A stretch of DNA of 17,599 nucleotides. It comes from JBBQUN01 sp038212405. GTDB lineage: Bacteria > Actinomycetota > Acidimicrobiia > Acidimicrobiales > SZUA-35. Shown one piece after another: positions 6,739 to 14,484 of the stretch. Location: the NCBI GenBank assembly GCA_038212405.1, contig JBBQUN010000078.1, positions 1 to 17,599 of the forward strand, written 5' to 3'. Below the pieces are notes generated by a model. That model was not told where the DNA came from, made no database searches, and saw only the letters and a program-made list of their open reading frames with translations. The translations under genes were made by a program, and so were the position numbers. How positions within the stretch are numbered: the stretch's first letter is position 1; each line of letters opens with the position of its first letter.

Positions 6739-7548
6739 ATGAACTCTCTGAAACCGCAATCAAACAGTCGAAGCCTTCTCGCTGGGGTCTTCGCGTTCGC
6801 CCTGCTGGTGAGCGCGTGCGGTGGGTCGGAAACAGACGCTTCCGACACCACGCTCCCCGCAACGACCGCGCCGGCCACTTCGACGACAACAACGACGACG
6901 ACCGCGCCACCGACAACCCAAAGCCTCGAATTGCCGTCGTCAGAACCGATCGACGAATCCGAGCTCCCTGGCGTTTCCTTCGATTTCAGTCCCGCTGAGG
7001 GGTCGTCCGTCTCCGTGGTGGGTGTCGCTGCCGATGATGTCTTGAACGTTCGACGCTTGCCCGACGCAACATCGGAGATCGTCGCCGAACTCGAACCCAC
7101 GGGCGAGACGGTGTTGACTGCCCGCAAGCGTGATCTCACCACTTCGATCTGGTACGAGGTGGAGACAGCATCGGGTGTTGGCTGGGCGAACGCCGTCTAT
7201 CTTGCGCCGACTGGCGGAACGCGCGATGCCACCAACGAGTTCACCGATCTTCTCGGCGGGCTGCCAACGGCTGATTCGACCGAAGCGCTCATCGAACAGT
7301 TCCAGCAACTGCTCGTCGCCTTTGGCGAGGGTCAGGAAGGCCCGCCGATGACAGCGACCGTGATCGATGGCCCGACCGAGGGCGACCTCGACCAGGTGAC
7401 CATCGATCTACTCGGCTACGCCGATGACTCGGTTCGAGGCGACCGATTGATGGTGTTCATCATGAACGAAGGCGGTACGGCTGCCATCAAGTCGATCGAG
7501 GCAACCGTGATCTGTCAACGCGGCTCCGACGGCGCCTACTGTCTCTGA
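6739..7548 (+). CDS. Lipoprotein with bacterial SH3-like domain
   Basis: This 269-residue protein has a lipoprotein signal peptide ending in LLVSACGG, with the lipidated cysteine at C27. A Thr/Pro/Ala-rich flexible linker follows (about 36-63), including six consecutive threonines. An SH3_3-like domain covers about 92-157 (DVLNVRRLPDATSEIVAEL, then WYEV and GVGWANAVYLAP), the pattern of bacterial cell-wall-binding SH3 modules. The last 110 residues form a separate domain I do not recognise, with two C-terminal cysteines (VICQRGSDGAYC) that could form a disulfide. It should be anchored outside the cytoplasmic membrane and may contact peptidoglycan or a partner protein. GAGG lies close to the ATG. 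The gene converges with the LPYTG lipoprotein 20 bases away. Confidence 0.85.
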   Translation: MNSLKPQSNSRSLLAGVFAFALLVSACGGSETDASDTTLPATTAPATSTTTTTTTAPPTTQSLELPSSEPIDESELPGVSFDFSPAEGSSVSVVGVAADDVLNVRRLPDATSEIVAELEPTGETVLTARKRDLTTSIWYEVETASGVGWANAVYLAPTGGTRDATNEFTDLLGGLPTADSTEALIEQFQQLLVAFGEGQEGPPMTATVIDGPTEGDLDQVTIDLLGYADDSVRGDRLMVFIMNEGGTAAIKSIEATVICQRGSDGAYCL

Positions 7549-7568
7549 TCCTGCTGCTGATGTGCGTT

Positions 7569-8015
7569 TCAGCGGGGCGGCAATTCCCTGCCTGCCCGGC
7601 CGAAACGTGAGAGCACGCCAGACAGGTCGAGGACTGACCGGCCGGCGACCACCATCGTCAACCCGATCAAGGCGAAGAGCACCGCCTCGCTCGGTCCGGT
7701 GTATGGAAGCTCTTCGAGTTCTTGGTCCGCCGTTGATGCGGTCGTCGAGGTCGTCTCAGCGACCGTCGTCGGTGCAGCCGTCGTCGGTGCAGCCGTCGTC
7801 GGAACAGCCGTCGTCGGAACAGCCGTCGTCGGAACAGCTTGGTCGGCCTGAGTCGTCGATGGAGCGCTGGTGATGGGAGCCGACGTGGGCGGAGTGGTGA
7901 CGTACGTCGTCGTCGGCCCGTTGCCGTCTGCCGTCACTTCATCGACAGGGAGGCGAGAACACGAAGCCGCTCCGAGGACGAACAGGACAACAACCAGACC
8001 TCGACGGGCGATCAT
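7569..8015 (-). CDS. Thr/Pro-repeat lipoprotein with LPYTG-like C-terminal signal
   Basis: From ATG 8015 this is a 148-residue surface protein. Residues 1-19 form a lipoprotein signal (LFVLGAASC, C19). Residues 35-96 are a low-complexity Thr/Ala/Pro stalk with near-perfect pentapeptides of the type VPTTA. The C-terminus holds ELPYTG (102-107), a hydrophobic helix (about 110-125) and a basic tail, arranged like a sortase sorting signal. The tail is longer (about 23 residues) than usual, so it may simply be a membrane anchor. There is no globular domain, so a spacer or tether role is likely. The frame stays open upstream to 8168, but that extension is not protein-like. Start 8015 has an AAGG site five bases away and puts the signal peptide at the N-terminus. 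No sortase gene is visible in the window. Confidence 0.75.
   Translation of the reverse strand: MIARRGLVVVLFVLGAASCSRLPVDEVTADGNGPTTTYVTTPPTSAPITSAPSTTQADQAVPTTAVPTTAVPTTAAPTTAAPTTVAETTSTTASTADQELEELPYTGPSEAVLFALIGLTMVVAGRSVLDLSGVLSRFGRAGRELPPR
7765..7839. repeat. Five tandem 15-bp units inside a coding region
   Basis: GTCGTCGGTGCAGCC occurs twice (7765-7794), and its variant with GGAACAG in place of GGTGCAG occurs three times (7795-7839, the last copy with one base changed). On the minus strand each unit encodes one pentapeptide of the Thr/Pro stalk of the LPYTG lipoprotein. The 15-bp period keeps the frame, so copy-number change would alter stalk length without disrupting the gene. Confidence 0.9.
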
Positions 8016-8062
8016 CGGGCCTTTGCCGTTGCCGACCGGGCCGATGCCGAAGCTCGAAGGGG

Positions 8063-8087
8063 GGAGGGGCATACAGGTCACCCCTCC
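8063..8087. other. Inverted repeat in the leader between two divergent lipoprotein genes
   Basis: GGAGGGG (8063-8069) and CCCCTCC (8081-8087) pair across an 11-base loop within the 184-base gap 8016-8199. A second short stem, GGAG-GAATTG-CTCC, lies at about 8141-8154. The gap could contain a structured 5' leader for either gene. I could not match it to a riboswitch class that I know. Confidence 0.35.
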
Positions 8088-8199
8088 ACAGATACGCCCC
8101 GGGTCGGCGTCAGACATCAGCGACTTCACCCAAGCGGGAGGAATTGCTCCTTCTGCCCAGCGCAGCATCGCCGAACGATCACGCTTGGCCTAGCGTCGG

Positions 8200-8841
8200 A
8201 TGGTGCGATTGCTTCTCCGTTCCAGCCGACGTCGTCCCCCACGTGCGATGATCGCAACGGCAATCGCTCTGGCCACTTCCCTGACAGCATGCTCGTCCTC
8301 GGATGATGCAGGAGACAGCGACAACGCGGCACCGACGACGCTCGATGCATCAGCCATCACCCTGCATCCAAGCGAGATCGACAGGACCAGCACGACCGTT
8401 GCCCTGGTGACCACCACACCCGAGCCACTCGACCCCGACGACGAGGTAGCTGTTCGCCAGGCGGTCGCCAACTACCACGATGCCGTCGCCGAGAGCTTCG
8501 ACCCGATCGACCCGGAAAGCGCGGCGCTCCAAGCAGCGACGACGCCCGCCTACTTCACCTCACTCTCGGCCCTTCTTCAATCGCTGTTGGCCAGCGAAGG
8601 GACCGCCACCAGCGACTACGTAGCCGACATCGTCGCCGTCAGCGCGCTCGGGGAGGGCGTCGCCCGGGTCGACCTGTGCGAGGTCGATCAAACCATCATC
8701 TACAACGCCGACGGCAGCGCAGCGGGATCGGCCCCATCGGCCGAACCGAAGCCGAGCTTCGTCGCCCTTCGCCAAAACGAAGCTGGCGACTGGCTGGTCG
8801 ATGGCGGCGGCCGGGACGGCTCCGATCGTCGCTGCCCGTGA
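8200..8841 (+). CDS. Putative lipoprotein, NTF2-like fold possible
   Basis: This 213-residue exported protein has a basic n-region (RSSRRRPPR), a hydrophobic core and a lipobox (SLTAC) with C31 as the lipidated residue. A Ser/Asp/Thr-rich linker runs to about residue 75. The globular part (about 80-213) starts with VRQAVANYHDAVAESFD and ends with FVALRQNEAGDWLVDGG. This helix-then-strand pattern suits small NTF2-like extracytoplasmic domains, but sequence alone does not prove it. Two cysteines (C158 region and near the C-terminus) may pair. ATG 8248 is an alternative start that would give a shorter, cleaner signal peptide; neither has a good Shine-Dalgarno site. A TAGCGT (8191-8196) just upstream could be a -10 element. 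The membrane-protein gene starts 49 bases downstream, so an operon is likely. Confidence 0.75.
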   Translation: MVRLLLRSSRRRPPRAMIATAIALATSLTACSSSDDAGDSDNAAPTTLDASAITLHPSEIDRTSTTVALVTTTPEPLDPDDEVAVRQAVANYHDAVAESFDPIDPESAALQAATTPAYFTSLSALLQSLLASEGTATSDYVADIVAVSALGEGVARVDLCEVDQTIIYNADGSAAGSAPSAEPKPSFVALRQNEAGDWLVDGGGRDGSDRRCP

Positions 8842-8890
8842 GTGCGAAACTCGTGTTGAACAATCACCGCGACCGGCCGATAGGTACCGC

Positions 8891-9454
8891 ATGGAACGCA
8901 ACATTCTTTGGGCTGTGCGCATCGGCCTCGTGGTCGCCATCGCCATCAGCGTGGCGTTCCCGTCGTGGGAGCAGTTCGCCGGTAAGGGCATGGCCTTCCG
9001 TGCACCGTTCTATCTACTGCCGCTCATCGTGGTGCCGCTCGTCTGGAGGTCCAGAGGCTCGACCCCTCCGTATCCCTACCTCGTCGATGCGCTTGTCGTC
9101 GCCCCGTTCCTGATGGACACGCTCGGCAACGTCTTCAACTTCTACAACAACTTCTCCCACACCGACGATGTGCTGCATTTCGCCAACTGGCTGCTGCTCA
9201 TGGGTGGGGTCACCCTGGCGCTCGCCCGCACTGGTATGGGAAAGCTGAACGCCTGGTCGCTCGGTTGGGGTTTCGGCGGTCTGGCCATCATCTGGTGGGA
9301 GGCTGCGGAGTGGCTCGTGCAGAAGTTGGGGACGGCCGGGCTTGGCCTCACCTATGACGACACCATTGGCGACCTCCTACTGTCGTCGACCGGCGGCGCC
9401 CTGGGGTCCGCTTTGGTGATTTGGCTCGCCTGGCCCAAGACTGCCGGCCGATGA
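8891..9454 (+). CDS. Uncharacterised polytopic membrane protein
   Basis: From ATG 8891 this is 187 residues with about six membrane segments (near 7-22, 38-54, 64-80, 98-113, 122-140 and 163-181). Conserved-looking polar residues cluster at the helix ends: HTDDVLHFANW (D93, H96), WWEAAEW (E137, E140) and TYDDTIGDL (D156, D157, D161). This resembles a family of small actinobacterial membrane proteins related to DUF2238/YjdF-like proteins, where the acidic and histidine residues may bind a metal. I infer this from memory, and the function is unknown. The frame stays open upstream to 8801, but the extra residues overlap the lipoprotein gene and look non-coding. The TGA overlaps the ATG of the DUF885 gene (ATGA), which predicts coupled translation. 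Confidence 0.75.
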   Translation: MERNILWAVRIGLVVAIAISVAFPSWEQFAGKGMAFRAPFYLLPLIVVPLVWRSRGSTPPYPYLVDALVVAPFLMDTLGNVFNFYNNFSHTDDVLHFANWLLLMGGVTLALARTGMGKLNAWSLGWGFGGLAIIWWEAAEWLVQKLGTAGLGLTYDDTIGDLLLSSTGGALGSALVIWLAWPKTAGR

Positions 9455-9545
9455 ACGCAATACGAACGAACGCAATACCGACGAACGCAATACCGACGAA
9501 CGCAATACCGACGAAAGCAGCACCGATGAGAGCGACACCGACGAA
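9451..9545. repeat. Decaying 15-bp tandem repeat that contains a start codon
   Basis: Three exact units of ACGAACGCAATACCG (9466-9510) are preceded by a copy whose first codon is ATG (9451-9465). They are followed by degenerate units at 9511-9525, 9526-9540 and the start of one at 9541. In frame they read MNAIR, TNAIP three times, TKAAP, MRATP, TKAG. The array lies exactly at the junction of the membrane-protein and DUF885 genes. Confidence 0.9.
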
Positions 9546-11265
9546 GGCCGGCGACCCCGTCGCGATTCTGAGCGACATCTTCTCGATTTCGCACGACGCC
9601 GTCGAGCGCTTGGCCGACCTCGACCCGATGATGGCAACCCAGATTGGTCTCCCTGGCCGTGATGGCCGCTGGCCAGACTTCTCACCCGCTGGCATCACGG
9701 CTCGACGATCCGTCTTCACCGAGCTTCTTGCCGACGCCGAAGCAGCCGCCACGCCAGATCGCCGGAGTCTGGTCGCACAGAAGGTGCTGGCCACCGAGAT
9801 GCGCAACAAGATCGGCGCGATCGACTCGAACAACTGGCGTCGCGATCTGAACAACATCGATTCGCCGTGGCAGAGCATTCGAGAGGTCTTCGAGCTGATG
9901 CCGATCGACACACTCCACGACTGGGATTGCATCGTCACTCGCCTCGAAACCATTGCCGCTCCGCTCCGCGGCTATCGTGACTCGCTGACTGTTGGCATCG
10001 CCAACGGCGACACTGTTGCCAGACGACAGGTGCTTGCCGCCGTCGAACAGGGCCGGATCGCAGCGAGTGAGTCGTCGTCGTTCGGGGTGCTCATCACTTC
10101 CTTCGAGAAGGCGCCGCTCGACCGGACCGACGTTGCCGTCATCGAACTCGCAGGCCGCTTGCATGCGGGCGTCAACCGAGCTCGATCCGCCTATGCCACC
10201 ATGACCGAATGGCTGGAGACCGACTACCTACCACACGCCCGAGCATCCGACGGCGTTGGACCCACAGCTTGGCTGGCATCGGCGACGCCCATGCTCGGCA
10301 CGGTCGTCGATCCGCAAGCGACGTATGAATGGGGCTGGTCCGAGCTCGAACGCCTCGTGACCCGGCGAAGCGAGATTGCTCGCCAGATCGATCCATCGTC
10401 ATCGGTGGGCGAGGTCCTTCGCTCGGTGACCACGAATCCGGAACTCATTGCCCCGAACCAGGCCGCCTTCGTCGATGTCATGCAGGAACGCCAAGACCGA
10501 GCCCTCGCCGCACTCGATGGCAGCCATTTCGAGGTGCCTGACCAGATCAAGACCATCGAGGTCCGCATCGCGCCCCCGGGCGGCGCAACAGCTCCGCACT
10601 ATCTCGCACCGTCGGAGGACTTCAGCAGAGCCGGACGCGTCATGTATCCCGCGGCCGGGCGTACCAACTTTCCGCTCTATGAGGAAGTCACCACCGCCTA
10701 CCACGAGGGCTTTCCCGGCCACCATCTCCAGGTCGGCTGGCAGATGGCAATGGGCGACGAGCTCAGCCGGTTCCATCGACTCCTGGTCTGGTACCCGGGT
10801 TCGGGCGAGGGCTGGGCTCTCTACGCCGAGCATCTCATGGGCGAACTCGGCTTCCTCGAACGGCCAGAGTACGAACTCGGGCTCCTCACCTCGCAGATCT
10901 TCCGATCCGCCAGGATCGTCATCGACATCGGATGCCACCTCGAGCTTGCGATTCCGCAGAATTCGCTGACGGCGGGCCCCGACGCAGTCTTCCTTCATGC
11001 CGCAAAGCAGTGGAGCTACGAACTCGGGCTCGACATGCTCGAACGCGTCGCCCATCTCGACACGATCGACGCCGAATCCGAGATGGTTCGCTACCTCGGC
11101 TGGCCCGGTCAAGCCATTTCCTACAAGCTCGGCGAGCGCTACCTGCTCGCACTGCGAGCCGAGATGTCGTCCGCTCCTGATTTCGATCTCAAGGCCTGGC
11201 ACGCCATGGTGCTGTCACTTGGCTCGCTCGGACTCGATCTGCTCGACGAACTGATGCGGACCTGA
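9451..11265 (+). CDS. DUF885 family zinc metallopeptidase-like protein
   Basis: This 604-residue protein belongs to the DUF885 family, related to gluzincin peptidases. The active-site helix reads AYHEGFPGHHLQ (H418, E419, H424, H425), a variant of HExxH characteristic of the family. The downstream glutamate helix GSGEGWALYAEHLMGELG (E453, E460) supplies the third ligand. No signal peptide is present, so it is probably cytoplasmic; relatives are carboxypeptidase-like, but the substrate is unknown here. The start is chosen at ATG 9451, which overlaps the stop of the membrane-protein gene. A TTG ten codons upstream would overlap further. The first 30 residues are degenerate pentapeptides (TNAIP type) from a 15-bp tandem repeat and are probably disordered. 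The family domain begins near residue 37, so translation could also begin at ATG 9526. The stop is 15 bases from the convergent thioesterase gene. Confidence 0.85.
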   Translation: MNAIRTNAIPTNAIPTNAIPTKAAPMRATPTKAGDPVAILSDIFSISHDAVERLADLDPMMATQIGLPGRDGRWPDFSPAGITARRSVFTELLADAEAAATPDRRSLVAQKVLATEMRNKIGAIDSNNWRRDLNNIDSPWQSIREVFELMPIDTLHDWDCIVTRLETIAAPLRGYRDSLTVGIANGDTVARRQVLAAVEQGRIAASESSSFGVLITSFEKAPLDRTDVAVIELAGRLHAGVNRARSAYATMTEWLETDYLPHARASDGVGPTAWLASATPMLGTVVDPQATYEWGWSELERLVTRRSEIARQIDPSSSVGEVLRSVTTNPELIAPNQAAFVDVMQERQDRALAALDGSHFEVPDQIKTIEVRIAPPGGATAPHYLAPSEDFSRAGRVMYPAAGRTNFPLYEEVTTAYHEGFPGHHLQVGWQMAMGDELSRFHRLLVWYPGSGEGWALYAEHLMGELGFLERPEYELGLLTSQIFRSARIVIDIGCHLELAIPQNSLTAGPDAVFLHAAKQWSYELGLDMLERVAHLDTIDAESEMVRYLGWPGQAISYKLGERYLLALRAEMSSAPDFDLKAWHAMVLSLGSLGLDLLDELMRT

Positions 11266-11280
11266 CCACGGGCACGCCGT

Positions 11281-11706
11281 TCAGTCTGGCACCGTGACGA
11301 ACAGTGCCCGAGCCTCGACCAGCGGAGTGCCGTCGTTGCGGCGGAGTGCGCCACTCACCCGAACCGTTCGACGACGCGACGGCTCGGCGGTTGCTTCGAG
11401 AACATACGGGCCACCAACGAGTGGGACTGGCCGGCGATAGCGAAGGTCGAGCGTGCCGGTCACCACCCGGCTACCGAGCGCGTTCGCGGCCGCCCGGGCA
11501 CAAATGTGATCGAGCAAGGTGGCTGCATTGCCGCCGTGCAGCCAGCCCGGGTTCCCGCGATGCTCGGGCTGTGGTTCATAGACGGCTCGTGCGGTCAGAC
11601 CATCGATCTCGAAGGTCGGGTGGAGCGCCCCGAGCACCCGACTCAGCGCAGCCTCCACCGCTCGATCGACCTCATCTCGAAACGCAGCTGCTCCCGGGTT
11701 CGTCAT
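11281..11706 (-). CDS. PaaI-like hotdog-fold thioesterase
   Basis: This 141-residue protein has the single hotdog fold of the 4HBT/PaaI group. The central helix region is GWLHGGNAATLLDHICARAA, with HGG at 57-59 and D66. It is followed by the strand TGTLDLRYRRPVPL (83-96), the standard sequence of acyl-CoA thioesterases in this group. The family hydrolyses medium-chain or aromatic acyl-CoA thioesters as dimers or tetramers in the cytoplasm; the acyl group is not predictable. An ATG at 11706 opens the frame. The gene diverges from the MFS gene over 72 bases and stands alone, so context says nothing on its pathway. Confidence 0.88.
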   Translation of the reverse strand: MTNPGAAAFRDEVDRAVEAALSRVLGALHPTFEIDGLTARAVYEPQPEHRGNPGWLHGGNAATLLDHICARAAANALGSRVVTGTLDLRYRRPVPLVGGPYVLEATAEPSRRRTVRVSGALRRNDGTPLVEARALFVTVPD

Positions 11707-11778
11707 GGCGCAGCAACCTATCTCCTGTCCGGGCCAACGAAGTGGCGTTGCGCCGGAGGCGATCCGGGATAGAACGAC

Positions 11779-12975
11779 ATGCCCATGGTCAGACTCGATC
11801 CACTCGGTGACTTCCGAGCCGAACTCCGAGCGCCGATGCGCTGGTTGTTGCTGTTCCGGTTCATCTCGAACACCGGTGTCCGATTCGCCTACACCTTTCT
11901 CGATGCAATCGCCCGCGGAACGGGCCTGTCGAATGGCCAGCTCGGCGCCGTCCTGGCGCTACGCGATCTGAGTGGCGCTGCTGCCCCGGCGGTCGGCAAA
12001 TTCACCCAGCGCTCAGGAACCGTTCGAGCGATGGGGATCGGTTCGTCCCTGGCCACCGTCAGCTACTTCATCGCAACGGCAGGCTCCACCGGATTCGTGA
12101 TCGGCATGGTGTTGTCGGGCATCGGCAAGATCGCATTCGACGTTGGAATGAACACCTGGGTCGGCGACGTCGTTGCCTACGAGCGTCGAGCCCGAGCCAG
12201 CGGTTTGGTGGAACTGGCGTGGGCTGCCGCTGCGCTCGTCGGGCTGCCGCTGTGTGGTGTGCTCATCGACCAAATCGGCTGGCAGGCAGCGCCGGCGCTC
12301 CTCGGTATCGCCGGCATCGCCCCGATGATCGCCATCAATCGCCTCCATGGCACCTCGGTTGCGCATGTGCCGGTCGATGACGTGAAGCTCATGTTCACCA
12401 AGACCGCAGTCGGTGCGCTCATCGGCTTCAACGCCATGACGCTCGCATCACAGTTCCTCATCGTTGGCCACGGACTCTGGCTCGACGACGCTTACGACCT
12501 CGACGCGACACAGATCGGGCTCGCCGTCATCTCGATCGGCGCCATCGAAGCGATCGCCTCGACCGCAACCGCCACCTTCACCGACCGCCTGGGCAAACGC
12601 CGGGCCGTGCTCGGCGGCGTTTCCCTGATGTCGGTTGCCTGCCTCGTGTTCGCCGTCAGCCCCTCGCCTCCCCTGTTCCTCGGGCTGGGCCTCCTGGCAA
12701 CGGCGTTCCTCGGCTTCGAGTTCGCTTTCGTTTCATCGCTCCCCTTGCTCGCAGAACTCGATCCGGTGTCTCGGGCGAAGATGGTTGGGTTGGCGCTCGG
12801 AATGTCGACGATCATGCGAGCGGCCGGCAGCCCGATCGGGATCGAAGTGTTCGACTCGTCGGGCTGGTCGACCCTGATGGCAATTGCCGCCATCACCGCA
12901 GCCGTTGCCATCGCATCGTTCGCGTTCCTGGTCGTCGAGCCGGACACCATTTCGTCGGCCGACGTGGTCAACTGA
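11779..12975 (+). CDS. Major facilitator superfamily transporter
   Basis: This 398-residue protein has about eleven or twelve hydrophobic helices, split by a cytoplasmic loop around residues 192-205 (HGTSVAHVPVDDVKLMF). After the seventh or eighth helix is the MFS motif-A-like segment FTDRLGKRRAVLGG (about 271-284). The length and the two-halves layout fit MFS efflux permeases of the drug-resistance type, but the substrate is unknown. Two start codons (ATG 11779 and ATG 11785) are possible; neither has a strong ribosome-binding site. The stop is only four bases from the M1 peptidase start, so the two are very likely one operon. Confidence 0.85.
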   Translation: MPMVRLDPLGDFRAELRAPMRWLLLFRFISNTGVRFAYTFLDAIARGTGLSNGQLGAVLALRDLSGAAAPAVGKFTQRSGTVRAMGIGSSLATVSYFIATAGSTGFVIGMVLSGIGKIAFDVGMNTWVGDVVAYERRARASGLVELAWAAAALVGLPLCGVLIDQIGWQAAPALLGIAGIAPMIAINRLHGTSVAHVPVDDVKLMFTKTAVGALIGFNAMTLASQFLIVGHGLWLDDAYDLDATQIGLAVISIGAIEAIASTATATFTDRLGKRRAVLGGVSLMSVACLVFAVSPSPPLFLGLGLLATAFLGFEFAFVSSLPLLAELDPVSRAKMVGLALGMSTIMRAAGSPIGIEVFDSSGWSTLMAIAAITAAVAIASFAFLVVEPDTISSADVVN

Positions 12976-12979
12976 GCGG

Positions 12980-14470
12980 ATGCGGTTCTCCCGATCTCTC
13001 GCCGGTCTTGCCATCGTCGGCTCGATCCTCACCGCGAGCTGCAGCTCGACGGTGGACCCCTCGACGACTGGTGATCTGGCCAGCGAAATCGTCGAAGCTC
13101 GCTCGACAACGACCGAGGTCGCCGACTCCTCATCCTCGACCGCCGCCCCGGCCGATCGTGAACCTCAGGGGTCGATCGGGAGCGACACCATCGGCGATCC
13201 GCTGTTCCCCGGCCTCGGCAACGGGGGCTATGACGTGCAGTCCTACGACCTTGCCATCGCCGTCGACGGCCCGACGATCACGGTGCGGGCCCTCATCTCC
13301 ATCGACGCCACCGAGCAACTCGAACGGTTCAACCTCGACCTGATCGGCCTCGATGTCACCCGTGTCGAGGTCGACGGACGGTCGGCTCGGATCAAACGAA
13401 CGGGGCGAGAACTCGAGATCGATCCCGGACGGACCCTGTATCCGGGTGAGAACTTCCTTCTCGATATCGAGTACTCCGGCGACCCGATGCCAATCGACGA
13501 TCCCGCCGGACCAGCGGCCTTGGGCTGGTATACCGAGCCGTTCGGCACCTTCGTGATTTCCGAACCTTCGGGCGCCGCCACCTGGTTCCCCGCCAATGAT
13601 CACCCGCAGGACAAGGCGAGGTTCCGTTTCGCCATCACCGTCCCCTCCGATCAGGTGGCAGTCGCCGCCGGCATCCTCGAGGCAACCGACGACAACGGCG
13701 ACGGCACCACCACCTGGCACTGGTACATGCGAGACCCAATGGCCACCTACCTCGCCTCGGTCGTCACCGGCGACTTCGCGATGATCGAGGAGGATCCCAT
13801 CGGCACGATCGACGTCCGCCACGTGGTGCCGATCGCTGATGCCGAGCGTCTCGCTCCCATCGTCGCCCGCCAGCGTCCAATGCTCGAGTTGTTCCAAGAC
13901 CGATTCGGCCCGTACCCGTTCGACAGTCACGGTGTTGCCGTCGTCGATGCCGATCTTGGGTTTGCGGCACTCGAGAACCAGACCCTGAGCATCTATGACG
14001 CCGAGTTCTTCAGCCCTCTCACACCCGATTCGTTCACTGATCGGGTCATGGCCCACGAGTTGGCTCATCAATGGTTCGGCAACGCCGTCTCGGTCGAGAC
14101 CTGGGGCGACATCTGGCTCAACGAGGGGTTCGCGACCTGGGGCGAGTACTACTGGGTCGAGCAAACCGGCGTCGATCCGTGGGTCGGACCTCCTGGCAAC
14201 CTGGGCCCGCTCGTCGGCCTGGCAGCGCCGAACCTGTTCGATCAGAACGTCTATGTGCGCGGTGGCTTCACGCTCGAAGCGCTGAGGAGAACCGTTGGCG
14301 ACGAGGCGTTCTTCGCGCTCTTGCAGACATGGGTCGAGCGGCACAGTGGTGGCGTTGCCTCGACGCAAGACTTCCTCGATCTCGTCGGTGAAATCGCCGG
14401 CGCCGACGCTCAGGCTCTGGTGAACACCTGGCTGACCGATCCGCAGATGCCGCAACTCCCTCCCCGTTAG
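12980..14470 (+). CDS. M1-family (gluzincin) aminopeptidase-like lipoprotein
   Basis: From ATG 12980 this is 496 residues. The signal peptide ends with ILTASC (C21), so it is predicted to be a membrane-anchored lipoprotein, followed by a Ser/Thr-rich linker to about 60. An N-terminal beta domain (about 75-270) precedes the catalytic domain. This has VMAHELAHQWFGN (H359, E360, H363), IWLNEGFATWGEYYW (E382) and a tyrosine in NVYVRGGFTLEALRR (Y425). The exopeptidase motif, usually GxMEN, is GFAALENQ (328-334), keeping E332 and N333. The protein ends after the catalytic domain and lacks the large helical C-terminal domain of PepN, like other short M1 proteins. It should trim peptides outside the cell membrane. 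The frame is open upstream to 12884 within the MFS gene, but the lipoprotein signal fixes the start at 12980. Confidence 0.88.
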   Translation: MRFSRSLAGLAIVGSILTASCSSTVDPSTTGDLASEIVEARSTTTEVADSSSSTAAPADREPQGSIGSDTIGDPLFPGLGNGGYDVQSYDLAIAVDGPTITVRALISIDATEQLERFNLDLIGLDVTRVEVDGRSARIKRTGRELEIDPGRTLYPGENFLLDIEYSGDPMPIDDPAGPAALGWYTEPFGTFVISEPSGAATWFPANDHPQDKARFRFAITVPSDQVAVAAGILEATDDNGDGTTTWHWYMRDPMATYLASVVTGDFAMIEEDPIGTIDVRHVVPIADAERLAPIVARQRPMLELFQDRFGPYPFDSHGVAVVDADLGFAALENQTLSIYDAEFFSPLTPDSFTDRVMAHELAHQWFGNAVSVETWGDIWLNEGFATWGEYYWVEQTGVDPWVGPPGNLGPLVGLAAPNLFDQNVYVRGGFTLEALRRTVGDEAFFALLQTWVERHSGGVASTQDFLDLVGEIAGADAQALVNTWLTDPQMPQLPPR

Positions 14471-14484
14471 GGCAGAGTTGGCTC

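Noticed and set aside
8016..8168. N-terminal extension of the LPYTG lipoprotein up to 8168
   Set aside because: The extra 51 residues would put the lipoprotein signal peptide in the middle of the protein and do not look coding; start 8015 has a suitable ribosome-binding site.
10399..11202. Open frame of 267 codons on the minus strand
   Set aside because: Antisense to the catalytic half of the DUF885 gene; no motif.
13130..14455. Open frame of 441 codons on the minus strand
   Set aside because: Antisense to the M1 peptidase with its intact zinc site; composition is that of a shadow frame.
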